Shown: in pieces, positions 17,001-25,806 of the stretch | Numbering within the stretch: position 1 is the stretch's first letter | Layout of the letters: the number at the start of each line of letters is the position of its first letter | DNA from: an uncultured Saprospiraceae bacterium | GTDB taxonomy: Bacteria; Bacteroidota; Bacteroidia; Chitinophagales; Saprospiraceae | DNA length: 64,000 bases | Direction: 5' to 3' | NCBI GenBank assembly: GCA_937926205.1 | Contig: CALEYL010000052.1 | Coordinates: 124,001 to 188,000, forward strand | Notes under the pieces: model-generated | The model's input: the letters and a program-made list of their open reading frames with translations, nothing else | The model's database searches: none | Told to the model about the DNA's origin: nothing | Position numbers and translations under genes: made by a program

Positions 17001-19440
17001 CATACAACCCTCTAATATTTACAACTTGAAGCTTCCGAAAGACCTCACGGTCAACTGTGAAGTGCCGACGCCGGACACAGCTCAGATGGTAGCGCTTGGA
17101 TGCGATCGTTTCAGCATCAGTGTGCAGGATGTACAGGTGTCAGCACCGGGAGAAGCCTGCTTTAAGGTCTTCCGAACTTACCACATCATCAACCATTGCG
17201 AATACAACAGCAACGATCCGGCTGTGGAAATTAGCCGGGATGAAGATTGCGATGGTGTTCCGGGGGATGAAGACGTCTGGATTTTGCGCCGAGCCAACGG
17301 TATTTTTTCTGACCGCGATAACGATCCGCTCAATGCTATTCCTGCAGCGGGGACGCGCGGAACATCTTGCCCGGGAGGCAACAACCCGGCCGGATACTGG
17401 CGTCAAATCACCAATGGAACCGGTTATTGGACCTATACGCAAATCATCAAAGTACAGAACAACATTCCGCCGGTCATTACCATTAACCCCGGAGGTACTT
17501 CCTTCTGTTCTTTTGACAACAATACCTGTCTGGGAGAAGCAGTCGCTGCTTTTTCGGTACAGCAGTCCTGTCAGACCGGCCCTGTGAGCGTTAAAATCTT
17601 TATCGATTTTGGCAGAAACGGCACGCTGGATCAGGAAATTACATCGACGGCTTTATTTGGCGCCTATCCCAACTACAACATCCGGGGCAATTTCCCCATT
17701 GGCCTGCACGCTTTTGTGCTGCGGGTAGAGGACGCCTGCGGCAATCAGGTACAAAGTACCCTGCCATTCCAGGTTAACGATTGTGTGGCGGCAGCACCGG
17801 TTTGCCGTACTAACCTCTCGATCGTTTTGCAGGCATTGCCTCCCGGTACCGACATCGACGGCGATGGCGATGCCGATAGCGGGTTTGCCGTATTGCACGC
17901 TTCAGATTTTATCGCAAGCCCGGTTACAGAAAACTGCTCCGGTCCGATCCGTTACTCCATCCACCTGGCTCAGGAAGTGCAGAGCGGTATAGACATTCCG
18001 CATCCCGGTCACGACAGCATTTTGCTGACCTGCGACGATGAAGGGGTGCAATTGGTGCGGCTCTATGCGTGGGACAATGCATTTAACCCCTTATTGATTC
18101 AGCCTGGAGGAACAATTGGCGGGCCCAATTTTACTTTCTGCGAGGCCAACCTCACCGTTCAGGACAACCAGCCCGGGGTTTGCGGCGGCCCGCTCATCAC
18201 GGGTGGCTTGGCCAGCGTGGCAGGCCTTATCATCAGCGAATCCGGTGAGCCTGTCGAAGGCGTGAGCCTGCGACCTGCAGAAAGTATGCCCGTAATGGCT
18301 ACAACAGGCGCTGATGGGGTTTACGAATTTGGCGACCTTGAAACCGGGCACGAATACTCGATCCGGCCGCAGCGGTCCGGCGACTGGTTAAATGGCGTGT
18401 CAACGATAGACCTGGTACTGATTACCCGGCATATTCTGGGCACGCAGCTGTTGAATTCGCCTTACCGGCTTATCGCTGCCGACGCCAATGGGTCCGGCTC
18501 GATTACAACCCTTGATGTGGTCTTGTTGCGCAAATTGATCCTCGGCATTGCCAGCGAGCTTCCGGGCGTACCCAGCTGGCGCTTTGTGGATGCGAATTAC
18601 GCTTTCCCCAACCCGATGAATCCCTGGCAGGAAGTTTTTCCCCAGGTGATCAATTTGGCCAACCTGAGCGCTAACATGAGCAATGAAGATTTTGTCGCGG
18701 TTAAAACCGGTGACATCAACGGCAGCGCGCAGTACAATTTCCAGCAGGCAGAACAACGGAGCAGCGGAACGCCTTTTGTGCTTCAGGCTTCCGATCGTCA
18801 TCTGGAATCGGGTGATATCTGCCACCTGACCATTAAAGCCCCGGGTATTGAAGGCCTGGAAGGTTTGCAGGGCACCCTGCAGTTTGACGCAGACAAACTC
18901 GAACTCATCGGCATCGAAAACGGCATCCTGCAGGAGGAACACCTCGGTTCGAAAGAGTTGCTGGACGGCTTGCTGACTTTTAGCTGGAACTGGCCGGGAG
19001 AAGCCGCGGCTCCTGAAAGTGAAGTGTTGCTTACGCTGGTCTTCCGTGCCAACGACAAAGTGACCGTATCCGAAGCTTTTGCACTGCACTCCGGCATCAC
19101 AAAAGCCGAAGCTTACGACGAAGCCGATCAGGCATTGCCGCTGAATCTGGTTTTTCTGCCCGATGCAACACCGGACAATCGAATCGAATTGTACCAAAAC
19201 CGCCCGAATCCTTTCCGCGACGAAACGACGATTGGCTTCAACCTGCCTTCGGCTTCCGAAGTGCACCTGGTGATCAGCGACCTTTCAGGGAAAACGGTTT
19301 GGGAACTCAACGGGTACTACGAAGCCGGTAAACACGAAGTGGAATTCCAGGCGGAGCGCCAGCTTGCTGCAGGTATACTGCTCTACCGCATCGAGGCGCT
19401 GGGGCATACGGCGACCGGGAAGATGGTAAGGATTGACTGA
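14044..19440 (+). CDS. Giant T9SS-secreted adhesin-like protein with dockerin-like and cohesin-like modules
   Basis: A 1798-residue exported protein. A long basic n-region precedes the signal-peptide core (LGLLPLFAALLAMAPALAQ, ending about residue 45). Residues about 200-1380 hold many Cys- and Thr-rich Ig-like, HYR-like repeats (DTTPPVITT, VTDNCS, YTVTDACSNVATKEM). Residues about 1390-1447 resemble a carboxypeptidase-regulatory/SdrB beta-sandwich (AGLIISESGEPVEGVSL). A dockerin-like pair of calcium loops follows (STIDLVLITRHILG, ADANGSGSITTLDVVLLRKL; about 1449-1490), then a cohesin-like sandwich (about 1578-1705), and a T9SS type A sorting domain (YQNRPNPF.., about 1714-1798). I infer surface display or release, and a structural or adhesive role. 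A strong terminator follows at 19531. Confidence 0.88.
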   Translation: MRTLMINQEERPVQVRPCRFRGLPLKLGLLPLFAALLAMAPALAQTPQIYLGTTPGATPTCNCLNNATTLSNGQFSDDITIEAPSGQNWTVIGGSGFFSANSPAPPAAPLPIPAGTPIPETAPGSGIYRISIRHVDAVGFTMTTGNGVQTLNISSTCHYPNPQIVGLSSQYCTSSLPVTLSGNASGAAGSGSFTIDGQAATVFNPLLLGPGSYTVRYTFNAGAGTPGNAGDPACTAFVEQTVAVLATPNIATNDQVNVTLNANCQALITPAMILQGNYPCIDQDYVVTVFDQFGNAIGNTVNGSHAGQTLLVRVSTVAGGFSGVGTIFISDPLPPAITCPPNTNTATIAQQIQFLNGALDVNSSTFVPMNFSCFTSQVNPGIGQHYYRLDTFTVTQNDLYVFELDATYGRGLGAIYEGIPTFFNSPCLSLLTASNLMPSGMGYFSDSTDIVRIAIQLQAGQVYSILTSSFEAAQTGAFRWAVYSAGTGRLSGRPISNSNIRSKLFCTDAASLTNIAGSTQFTGAPLVQDNCSTQPAITFTDQVANNGICGNTTITRQFTASDGSNNSVQCTQTITVAKASVSDIVFPPKSVLINCNTSLQTTPAGNPSPVMTGRPLVYSAFGVHYLDSPFCNLIASFADQPRTSTCEGNYQFIRRWYIYDDCSPASTTSYDQVIRVADTTPPVITTASDTTYYSTGGGSCTASFEVPLPTVTDNCSSSWQILTEVLTQVPVQVLNEVGQVVGTIMQTQVLATFPPGASNRTVSNIPIGCHRIRYTVTDACSNVATKEMTFCIRDQALPTAVCDDQLIMSLGGSVGTLLATDVDEGSNDPCGLASIQVRRMIDKDPVSCQPVTPYYTNWGPSVQFYCCDAGSTMHTELRATDVNGNQSVCITQVTIEDNTRPTCVAPHETSVLCNDLPSNFNPDNPAQLNTLFGVPTATDNCSGATIEELSPIVNLALCGSGTITRRFRAIDSFGNTSLGTCQQLVNIQPSNIYNLKLPKDLTVNCEVPTPDTAQMVALGCDRFSISVQDVQVSAPGEACFKVFRTYHIINHCEYNSNDPAVEISRDEDCDGVPGDEDVWILRRANGIFSDRDNDPLNAIPAAGTRGTSCPGGNNPAGYWRQITNGTGYWTYTQIIKVQNNIPPVITINPGGTSFCSFDNNTCLGEAVAAFSVQQSCQTGPVSVKIFIDFGRNGTLDQEITSTALFGAYPNYNIRGNFPIGLHAFVLRVEDACGNQVQSTLPFQVNDCVAAAPVCRTNLSIVLQALPPGTDIDGDGDADSGFAVLHASDFIASPVTENCSGPIRYSIHLAQEVQSGIDIPHPGHDSILLTCDDEGVQLVRLYAWDNAFNPLLIQPGGTIGGPNFTFCEANLTVQDNQPGVCGGPLITGGLASVAGLIISESGEPVEGVSLRPAESMPVMATTGADGVYEFGDLETGHEYSIRPQRSGDWLNGVSTIDLVLITRHILGTQLLNSPYRLIAADANGSGSITTLDVVLLRKLILGIASELPGVPSWRFVDANYAFPNPMNPWQEVFPQVINLANLSANMSNEDFVAVKTGDINGSAQYNFQQAEQRSSGTPFVLQASDRHLESGDICHLTIKAPGIEGLEGLQGTLQFDADKLELIGIENGILQEEHLGSKELLDGLLTFSWNWPGEAAAPESEVLLTLVFRANDKVTVSEAFALHSGITKAEAYDEADQALPLNLVFLPDATPDNRIELYQNRPNPFRDETTIGFNLPSASEVHLVISDLSGKTVWELNGYYEAGKHEVEFQAERQLAAGILLYRIEALGHTATGKMVRID

Positions 19441-19530
19441 TAAAGACGCACAAAACAAAACGAAATACAAGGCACTACAACGCGCAACGTCAGGCGCCGG
19501 TGTCAAAGACAAGCGATAAAATGACGTTAT

Positions 19531-19566
19531 CGGCCGCTCCCGGACTTTCCCGGGGCGGCCTTTTTG
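19531..19566 (+). terminator. Rho-independent terminator after the giant secreted protein gene
   Basis: GGCCGCTCCCGG pairs with CCGGGGCGGCC across a short loop (one-base offset in the stem), followed directly by a run of five T at 19561-19565. Confidence 0.8.
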
Positions 19567-19593
19567 TAACGTCAATGCCAAAGCATGCATTTA

Positions 19594-19911
19594 TTAGTGT
19601 CCCGAAAGCAGTACCAGCACACGGTTTCCGTAAAGCCCCCGAATCACCGGTTTCGAGATGGCAACGCCGGTAGAAAGCATGCTGACTCCGGGTGTTCTGG
19701 CCATCAAATCGGTCAGGTTGTAATTGCCATAGCGGCTTAAGCTTTCTATTTTGAGGATGGAAAGGTTCAAAGATGTTTTCCGGACGGGCTTTTCCTGATA
19801 AGCGATGATGGTGGCAGATTGCAGGGTATACGTTTTCAGGGTATCGGCTGCCTGACCAAAACCGTCGATGCTGCAAAAAAGCAGGGTGACGCTTAACAGG
19901 CTATTTTTCAT
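19594..19911 (-). pseudogene. Truncated TonB-dependent receptor (N-terminus and part of plug only)
   Basis: A 105-residue frame with a signal peptide (MKNSLLSVTLLFCSIDGFGQ) and the start of a TonB-dependent receptor: a short segment, then the plug core SLSRYGNYNLTDLMARTPGVSMLSTGVAISKPVIRG and LYGNRVLVLLSG. Intact receptors continue for 550 or more residues through the rest of the plug and a 22-strand barrel. Here a stop follows SGH immediately and nothing similar is found downstream up to the terminator at 19531-19566. I infer a deletion or recombination that removed the remainder. A short secreted plug peptide that is still made cannot be ruled out, but transport function is impossible. Confidence 0.7.
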
Positions 19912-19992
19912 GATGAATCCATTCGCTGCTGCGAAAGCTTCCGATTACAAACCAGCCCTTGCCCCTTGCACTTTGCCAATTTGCCCTTCCTC

Positions 19993-22611
19993 TTACCTCC
20001 CCACCACAAACTTCCTCGTCCCAAGCACCTTGCCTTCACTGCGCACAATGGCCACATAAACCCCTGCCGGAAACCCTTGCAGGTCGATTGGCCAGGCATG
20101 TTTTCCGGCGCCTTCCAGCTGCGTTTTCAGCAGCACTTTGCCGCTAAGGTCCGCTACAAAAATGCTGGCTCGCTGCCCGGGACGGAGCTTGTCTACCGTG
20201 ATGGTCGTAGTTCCCTGTGCCAGACTGGGTGTTACAGAAAGCAGGCTGCCAGTCAGACTGCCGGGGCCATTTACCGCTGTCGGCGGATCTAAAGCCAGGG
20301 AGTCAATGGGGAAAGTCATCACACTGCGGGCGTGGGTGCCGGCAATGAGCGTATTTTGAGTCAGGTTGTGGTCGAGGTCGTAGACCGGCACAATGGGCAT
20401 GCCCGTGCCAAGGCGATCCCAGTGCCCTCCGCCGTTGATGGTGACGTAGACGCCGCCGTCGGTGGCCGCAAAAATTACCTGGTCTTCTGTTTCAGGCAGA
20501 ATGTACAGGTCATTTACGGCGAGGTTGGGCAGGTTGCCGGCAATGGGCGTCCAGGTGACACCGCGGTCGTCAGAGCGGTGGATACGCGCCGTAAAATCGT
20601 TGTCGCGGTAGCCTGTTTGGGACACAAAAACGCGGTTGGGGTCGGCGGGCGAAGCTTTTACTGAAGATACATAGCGATCCGGTAGTCCGGCATTCAGGTT
20701 GGTTTTTTCACCTGTATTGGGGTTCACCAGCCAGACATTGCCATCATTGGTGCCCACATAAACCTGGTCGGGGTCGAGCGGGCTTTCGTCCAGGGCACTG
20801 ATGGTGTGAAAGCGCGGGGCAAAAACGAGGCCGTCCGTCAGGTCTTCGGTGATGGGAACCCAGGTCGGCAGGTGGCCAAAACCCTGATACAGACGGTAGG
20901 TGCCGGTATACATAATATCCGGGTTGTGGCGACTCATCACGTATTGCATATCCCAATGGGTTCGGTCGGCTGGATCTAATCCGTTTGTCGCAAGGTTGAA
21001 GTTACCACCTCCGTTGGTTGACCCATAAATGGCGCCGTTTTGGGCTTCGTAATAATAAATGTCGGGCGTCGGGTGAAAAACAGCCTGGAAACCATCGCCT
21101 CCAAACAGCCTGTCCCAGCCATTGGGCTGGCTGGCGTTACCGGCTGTAGTACCATTGTCCTGCGCGCCTCCGTAATACAGGTCAGGCTGATGGGGATTGT
21201 AGGCCACGCGATAAAATTGCGTTGCCGGTATGTTGTCTGCACGTTGCCAGTTTTGGCCATTGTTATTGCTGCGGTACAAACCGCCATCGGTGCCCAGCAA
21301 AAATTGAGTCGGCCCCAGGAAAGCCAGGTCGTGGTGATCCACATGGATGCCATTGCCATTGACGCCTTTGGCCCAGGTTTGGCCGCCATTTGTGGATCGG
21401 TAGGTTTCCACGCCTAAAATCCAGATGTCCTGGGCATTGTAAGGATTGATACGTATCTTCCCGAAATACCATGCAAAATTCCCCTGCAAGTTGGCGCTCA
21501 GTCCGATTCCGGGGTTTTGCTGCCAACTCATGCCACCATCGAAGGTTTCGTACAAACCGCCAAAAGTCAGACTGGTATTGGCATAAGTTGCCAGCACGTG
21601 CTGCCCGTTGTTGGGGTCTATGGCCAATCCAATCCGGCTTTGCGGACCAAGTGGGAGGCCGCCCGACAGTACCGTCCAGTTGGCGCCGCCATCGGTTGAC
21701 TTCCAGATACGGGCATTTTCGCCTGATACCGTAGATTCCGAGTTATTTCTAATGCGATCCCATGCAGCAGCATAGAGCGTATTAGGATCTGTTGGCGACA
21801 CTTCAAGATCAATGATGCCGGTCTGATTGGAAACGAAAAGAGATTGCTGCCAATTGGGGGCTGCGAGACTGGTGCTGTAACAACCCCGGTCATTGCTGCG
21901 CTCAAAGGGAAGCCCCATGGTTGCTGCATAGAGCTTTTGCGAACCGGAGGGATTGACAATCAGCTTGGATATGATGCGCTGGCTTTCGAGGCCAAGATAT
22001 TGCCAGCTTGCTCCCTGATCGGTGCTTTTCCAGACCCCGTTCCCGATAAAAGGATAGCCGCCGATGTTGGGGTCGCCCGTTCCGATGTAAATGTGGTTGG
22101 GATTGGCCGGGTCAATGGCAATGTCCCCGATGGCCAGGAAGTCCTGCTCATCAAATATGGGATTCCACGTGGCGCCGCCGTCGGTTGTTTTCCAAACACC
22201 TCCGCCGGAATAGCCGACATAAATGATGTTGTTGTCGACAGGGTCAATGGCGATGGTGTTGATGCGTGCGCCGATGTTGCCGGGACCTTCTAAAGTCCAG
22301 GGGGTATCGAGGCCGCCTTCTCCATTGCGTGCGCCTGCAGAGGTCGCGCCTGCGCGCGCTTCAGCTATGGCTTCGGCATACGCCCGGATGTCGGGGCGGA
22401 AAAAGGGATAGTCGCGCATGGCATAAAAGGCTTCCATTGGGCGGAGGCCTTCCCCTTGTTTTTCGTTTTCTTCATACTTATAGCCTGTTAATTCACCTGA
22501 TTTAACCGACTTCTCGCTTCCTGCAAAGAGCAGGAAAATACCGGTCACAAACAGGATTAAGGCGTAGTTTTTTTTGTCAAAAAGGCTTTGGCGCGTTGCA
22601 TTTGATGGCAT
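19993..22611 (-). CDS. T9SS-secreted VPS10/sortilin-type beta-propeller protein
   Basis: An 872-residue protein. The N-terminal hydrophobic segment (YALILFVTGIFLLFAG, about residues 16-31) serves as signal. From about residue 105 come many BNR/Asp-box-like blades of the form GGVWKTTDGGATW, GNGVWKSTDQGASW, ARIWKSTDGGANW, GLYETFDGGMSW, TYRSTNGGQTW and GGVYVTINGGGHW, typical of sortilin/VPS10-like propellers and of many Bacteroidota exo-proteins. The last about 85 residues form a T9SS sorting domain (ASIFVADLSGKVL..GVYVAIVRSEGKVLGTRKFVVGR). Ligand or substrate is unknown; the Asp boxes alone do not show glycosidase activity. The truncated TonB-receptor gene lies 81 bp downstream on the same strand. 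Confidence 0.88.
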   Translation of the reverse strand: MPSNATRQSLFDKKNYALILFVTGIFLLFAGSEKSVKSGELTGYKYEENEKQGEGLRPMEAFYAMRDYPFFRPDIRAYAEAIAEARAGATSAGARNGEGGLDTPWTLEGPGNIGARINTIAIDPVDNNIIYVGYSGGGVWKTTDGGATWNPIFDEQDFLAIGDIAIDPANPNHIYIGTGDPNIGGYPFIGNGVWKSTDQGASWQYLGLESQRIISKLIVNPSGSQKLYAATMGLPFERSNDRGCYSTSLAAPNWQQSLFVSNQTGIIDLEVSPTDPNTLYAAAWDRIRNNSESTVSGENARIWKSTDGGANWTVLSGGLPLGPQSRIGLAIDPNNGQHVLATYANTSLTFGGLYETFDGGMSWQQNPGIGLSANLQGNFAWYFGKIRINPYNAQDIWILGVETYRSTNGGQTWAKGVNGNGIHVDHHDLAFLGPTQFLLGTDGGLYRSNNNGQNWQRADNIPATQFYRVAYNPHQPDLYYGGAQDNGTTAGNASQPNGWDRLFGGDGFQAVFHPTPDIYYYEAQNGAIYGSTNGGGNFNLATNGLDPADRTHWDMQYVMSRHNPDIMYTGTYRLYQGFGHLPTWVPITEDLTDGLVFAPRFHTISALDESPLDPDQVYVGTNDGNVWLVNPNTGEKTNLNAGLPDRYVSSVKASPADPNRVFVSQTGYRDNDFTARIHRSDDRGVTWTPIAGNLPNLAVNDLYILPETEDQVIFAATDGGVYVTINGGGHWDRLGTGMPIVPVYDLDHNLTQNTLIAGTHARSVMTFPIDSLALDPPTAVNGPGSLTGSLLSVTPSLAQGTTTITVDKLRPGQRASIFVADLSGKVLLKTQLEGAGKHAWPIDLQGFPAGVYVAIVRSEGKVLGTRKFVVGR

Positions 22612-22858
22612 CGGATTGGTGGTTTTGTTTACGTTTTTTTAGATGATATCCTTTGTCTCTAAAAGGCTGTAATGCTACCATATACATTTGCTCCAGCACT
22701 TTTATTTCTTTATTGACGTCGGTTTTGCCCTCGTCGTCCTGCTCTATTTCCGGGCAAGATAAATGAAGCCTCCGTATATTGCAACAATCTCTGATATCTA
22801 ACTGGCAGACTTGTCTGCCTGCCGCCAAGATTTAGGCCTTTAATATCTCCGGAATGCT

Positions 22859-22866
22859 TACTTTTG
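22859..22866 (+). promoter_or_regulatory. -7 promoter box upstream of the DedA gene
   Basis: TACTTTTG matches TAnnTTTG exactly, 31 bp before the ATG at 22898. The upstream half is weak (TTTAGG near 22831). Confidence 0.45.
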
Positions 22867-22897
22867 CACCACTTTAAAATCAACCTATTCCTCGCCG

Positions 22898-23557
22898 ATG
22901 GATTTTATCACCGCGCTCATTGATTTCGTATTACACATTGACGACCATTTAGTCGAGATCGTCAGCAATTACCAGTCCTGGACCTATCTGATTCTGTTCC
23001 TCATTATTTTTGCGGAAACTGGGTTGGTGGTGACGCCGATTCTGCCGGGAGATTCTTTGTTGTTTGCGGCGGGCGCCATCATTGCAAAACCCGAAAGCAA
23101 CCTGAGTATTTTATTGATGTGCGGGTTGTTGATTGCAGCGGCTATTCTGGGAGATTTGGTCAATTACCATATCGGAAATTACATCGGACCAAAAGCTTTT
23201 AGCGGGCGATACAAACTCCTGAAAGTAGAATACCTGAACAGGACCCAAAAGTTTTACGAAAAATACGGCGGCAAAACCATCATCTATGCGCGTTTTGTTC
23301 CCATTATCCGAACCTTTGCCCCTTTTGTAGCCGGCATTGGCACAATGAGTTATAGCCGGTTTGCAACTTTTAACGTAGTTGGCGGTATCGCCTGGGTGAG
23401 TAGTTTTTTGTTTCTGGGTTATTTTTTTGGCGGCTTGCCCATCATCAAGGACAACTTCACTTATGTCGTCTTCGGTATTATTTTTGTTTCTATTCTGCCG
23501 CCTTTTATTGAGGTATTCCGGGAGCGGAGGAAAGGAAAAGGGGAAAAGGGCAAATAA
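22898..23557 (+). CDS. DedA/VTT-family membrane protein
   Basis: A 219-residue polytopic protein. It shows the DedA signature: FAETGLVVTPILPGDSLLFAAGAI (about residues 39-62), GDLVNYHIGNYIG (about 85-97) and RFVPIIRTFAPFVAGIGTMSYSRF (about 132-155), with the conserved acidic residue and two arginines expected for a proton-coupled transporter. Recent work on the family links members to recycling of undecaprenyl phosphate or phospholipid flipping across the inner membrane; which of these applies is not visible. The C-terminus is a short basic tail (RERRKGKGEKGK). The gene stands alone, with its own promoter and a shared terminator downstream. Confidence 0.93.
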   Translation: MDFITALIDFVLHIDDHLVEIVSNYQSWTYLILFLIIFAETGLVVTPILPGDSLLFAAGAIIAKPESNLSILLMCGLLIAAAILGDLVNYHIGNYIGPKAFSGRYKLLKVEYLNRTQKFYEKYGGKTIIYARFVPIIRTFAPFVAGIGTMSYSRFATFNVVGGIAWVSSFLFLGYFFGGLPIIKDNFTYVVFGIIFVSILPPFIEVFRERRKGKGEKGK

Positions 23558-23590
23558 GAAAATGGGCAAGAGGCAAACAGGCAAATAAAT

Positions 23591-23643
23591 AGGCAATAAG
23601 GGCAGGAGTTGTCCTTGAAGGGAAATCCATGCCCTTATTGCCT
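23591..23643. terminator. Bidirectional terminator between convergent genes
   Basis: A perfect 14-bp inverted repeat (AGGCAATAAGGGCA at 23591-23604, reverse complement at 23630-23643) separates the convergent dedA and F5/8C genes. The loop contains a smaller CCTT/AAGG stem. The flanking T runs are modest. Confidence 0.6.
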
Positions 23644-23649
23644 GTTTTG

Positions 23650-25428
23650 CTATTTCTCGCCTATAAAATAGTTTCCTTTGTAAAAGAAATTAAAGATACC
23701 GGGCCCCGGTTCCCAACTGGTGCCGAAATCAGGAATCCAGTGTGCATCTATATACGCTGTTATTTTCTTGTATTCGTCCTCGGTCATGCGCGGCATACAA
23801 CGGTCTTTGGCAAACCTCTGTCCATTTTGAAAGGCTGTTTTCGCTTCATCCTTAGCAATAATACCGGCCCATCCTGATTTTAAGACATTATAGGAGTTGC
23901 GGGCGCCATCAAAGCATCCTCCAAGTCCCGGACTACCTTCGGGCCAGATATCCTGACATATTTTGCACATATTGATGGCCAGGGCTTTATCGGCATAGTC
24001 TTTCCAGGCGTTTTCTTTGCCTGCAGGGGGCAAGGTAGCATACATCACATCGTGAATATAGCATGCAGGTTCCCAGTTATCTTTATCCCCTTGGAACATC
24101 GGTCCGCTACAATCCATTCCACGGTTCATATAAAAGCTAGCCAGGCGTTTAAAATTTATGCCGTTTTCGGGGCCAAAATCTCTGATTCCAACAGGGAGGG
24201 TGCGGTAGTCGAAAAAATTATTGTTTTGGCTGTCTTTGACTTTGTAGGTGTAAATATTAGAGAGTTGGCTCCCTTTTTTGCGTTCCGCATCCGGCAAAGA
24301 ACTGAGTTCGTAGTCTATTATGTTTCGCCCGGTTTTGCTTACGGTCCCACTTCCTTTTTTGCCTTCTTCAATGACATGTACTTCAAACGCAGTAGCAGCA
24401 ATATCAGGGGCGGATCGGTAGGATGCAATCAAATGATTGATCCCATTCTTCATCCCAACAACGGGTTGCCCGGGCCCACCGGGTCTGTAACGACTCCAGT
24501 ATTTGTTGCTGGTTGCATTCTTGATGGCGTATTTGCCATTCTCGAGCAAAACGGTTGTAAATAAAGCAGATGGTCTTACTTTTCCGTCCTTCAGCGTTTC
24601 TGTTGCTACAATAATGCTTCCTGGGTTACCACTTTTTCTGCAGCCGCCACATTCGCCCAGGTATTTTCCATCTTTGTGTTTCAAGCGAATTTTGCCATCC
24701 TGTTGTTCCACTGTAAAGATTTCCCACTCATCAGGTTTAACTGTTGCCGTGTTGTTAGCGGTTGCCGTATGGTCAATAGAACTGTATTTCAATTCCTGGC
24801 AGTCATAACAAACCCTGACCCAGTACCCAATATCTGTTTTAAGGGCGATTTTGGCGCCTGTTACAAACGGGTTGATTCTTTCATTTGAGAAGTCATTCGT
24901 AAAAACCTGTACCTCGGCAAGAGACAAAATGCCCGCCGGATTATTCAATTGTAGCCTAACATATCTTGCCTCTACCGGCACTTCGCAAAAAGTGATTGCA
25001 TATTGTTCATCTCCCGGCTTGTAGCTATAGTTCTGCGTTGAGTAAGGCTTCCAGTCTTCTTCTGTTGTGCCTCTGGTAAAAACCTGCAGGTTGTTTAAAC
25101 GATCAGAGCAGCAATCTGTCCGATTCCAAATTGTGATTCGACTGATGCTATAGCTGCTCTTCAGATCTACTTCCCAATAGGGATTACTTTCTTTTTTTGT
25201 ATGCGTCACTGACTGGTCAGACCATTTTCCGGAAGTGTTCCCATCTACTGCTTTCATCGCAAGGCCATTAACACTGTTGTAATTGCTGGATTGTGTTGTC
25301 GGTTTTCCTTTGGCAACTTCATACTCTATCTGTGGCGCCAACACCTGGGCCTGCAACTGGATATAAAAAGCGGATAGTAAAAAGAGCAAACCATAAAGTT
25401 TGCAAGAAAATGATACATTGTGTTTCAT
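23650..25428 (-). CDS. Secreted F5/8 type C (discoidin) and phospholipase A2-like fusion protein
   Basis: A 592-residue exported protein; the start is the ATG at 25428 (a TTG codon precedes it). After a signal peptide (to about residue 28) comes a discoidin-like domain (about 30-170: GKPTTQSSNYNSVNGLAMKAVDGNT, PYWEVDLKSSYSISRITIWNRTDCC, ARYVRLQL). The middle (about 180-345) resembles a beta-trefoil/fascin-like repeat (EWEIFTVEQQDGKIRLKHKDGKYL, KYAIKNATSNKYW). The C-terminal part has DCSGPMF.., then ACYIHDVMYAT: a CxxHDxxY phospholipase A2 motif with His459-Asp460, plus further cysteines. I infer a secreted lipid-active or toxin-like protein targeted to glycan or lipid surfaces. No T9SS tail is evident, so export beyond the periplasm is uncertain. 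Confidence 0.75.
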   Translation of the reverse strand: MKHNVSFSCKLYGLLFLLSAFYIQLQAQVLAPQIEYEVAKGKPTTQSSNYNSVNGLAMKAVDGNTSGKWSDQSVTHTKKESNPYWEVDLKSSYSISRITIWNRTDCCSDRLNNLQVFTRGTTEEDWKPYSTQNYSYKPGDEQYAITFCEVPVEARYVRLQLNNPAGILSLAEVQVFTNDFSNERINPFVTGAKIALKTDIGYWVRVCYDCQELKYSSIDHTATANNTATVKPDEWEIFTVEQQDGKIRLKHKDGKYLGECGGCRKSGNPGSIIVATETLKDGKVRPSALFTTVLLENGKYAIKNATSNKYWSRYRPGGPGQPVVGMKNGINHLIASYRSAPDIAATAFEVHVIEEGKKGSGTVSKTGRNIIDYELSSLPDAERKKGSQLSNIYTYKVKDSQNNNFFDYRTLPVGIRDFGPENGINFKRLASFYMNRGMDCSGPMFQGDKDNWEPACYIHDVMYATLPPAGKENAWKDYADKALAINMCKICQDIWPEGSPGLGGCFDGARNSYNVLKSGWAGIIAKDEAKTAFQNGQRFAKDRCMPRMTEDEYKKITAYIDAHWIPDFGTSWEPGPGIFNFFYKGNYFIGEK

Positions 25429-25806
25429 CAAAGTTGTATTTAGTTAAAAAATGGCTTGGATTCCAAGCTTAAAAGAGGCTGTGCAAAGATGGCCGCACGG
25501 GCGCTTAACCTTTTTGCACTTATTTTACAAATGCATAATTTTTGTCCAGAGGAGCTTATTCCGGTACCCCGATCAGGGCTTCAAATGCCTGGATATCGGA
25601 ATCCTCATCAAAGCGGGAAACCGTTGCGAGGTCAAGTTTTTGTAAAAAAACCGGCAAAATAACTACAAACGGAAGTAGAAAAAGGCCCCTTGAAAATAAA
25701 CTACCGCCTGCTTGAGCATAAGTAGATCAGGCTACTTTTCCGGGGAGGAATAGCGCTTGTTTGCAGCTTTTGTTTTTAAATTGTGAGCCGATAGAATCTA
25801 ACCATA
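25429..25806. other. Intergenic region, possible decayed coding remnant
   Basis: No intact gene is visible. On the minus strand an open stretch from about 25730 to a TAA at 25556 translates to a protein-like end (FDEDSDIQAFEALIGVPE) but has no usable start, so it may be an old C-terminal remnant or chance. A CATCTTTG sequence on the minus strand near 25490 is one base from the Bacteroidota -7 box and could serve the gene at 25428. Confidence 0.3.

Noticed and set aside
18400..19266. A 288-codon minus-strand frame antisense to the giant secreted protein
   Set aside because: It runs opposite a clear dockerin/cohesin/T9SS region and has no recognisable motif or start context.
25556..25730. Minus-strand open stretch ending in a protein-like C-terminus
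   Set aside because: It has no start codon and no neighbouring homologous part; kept only as a possible remnant in the intergenic entry.
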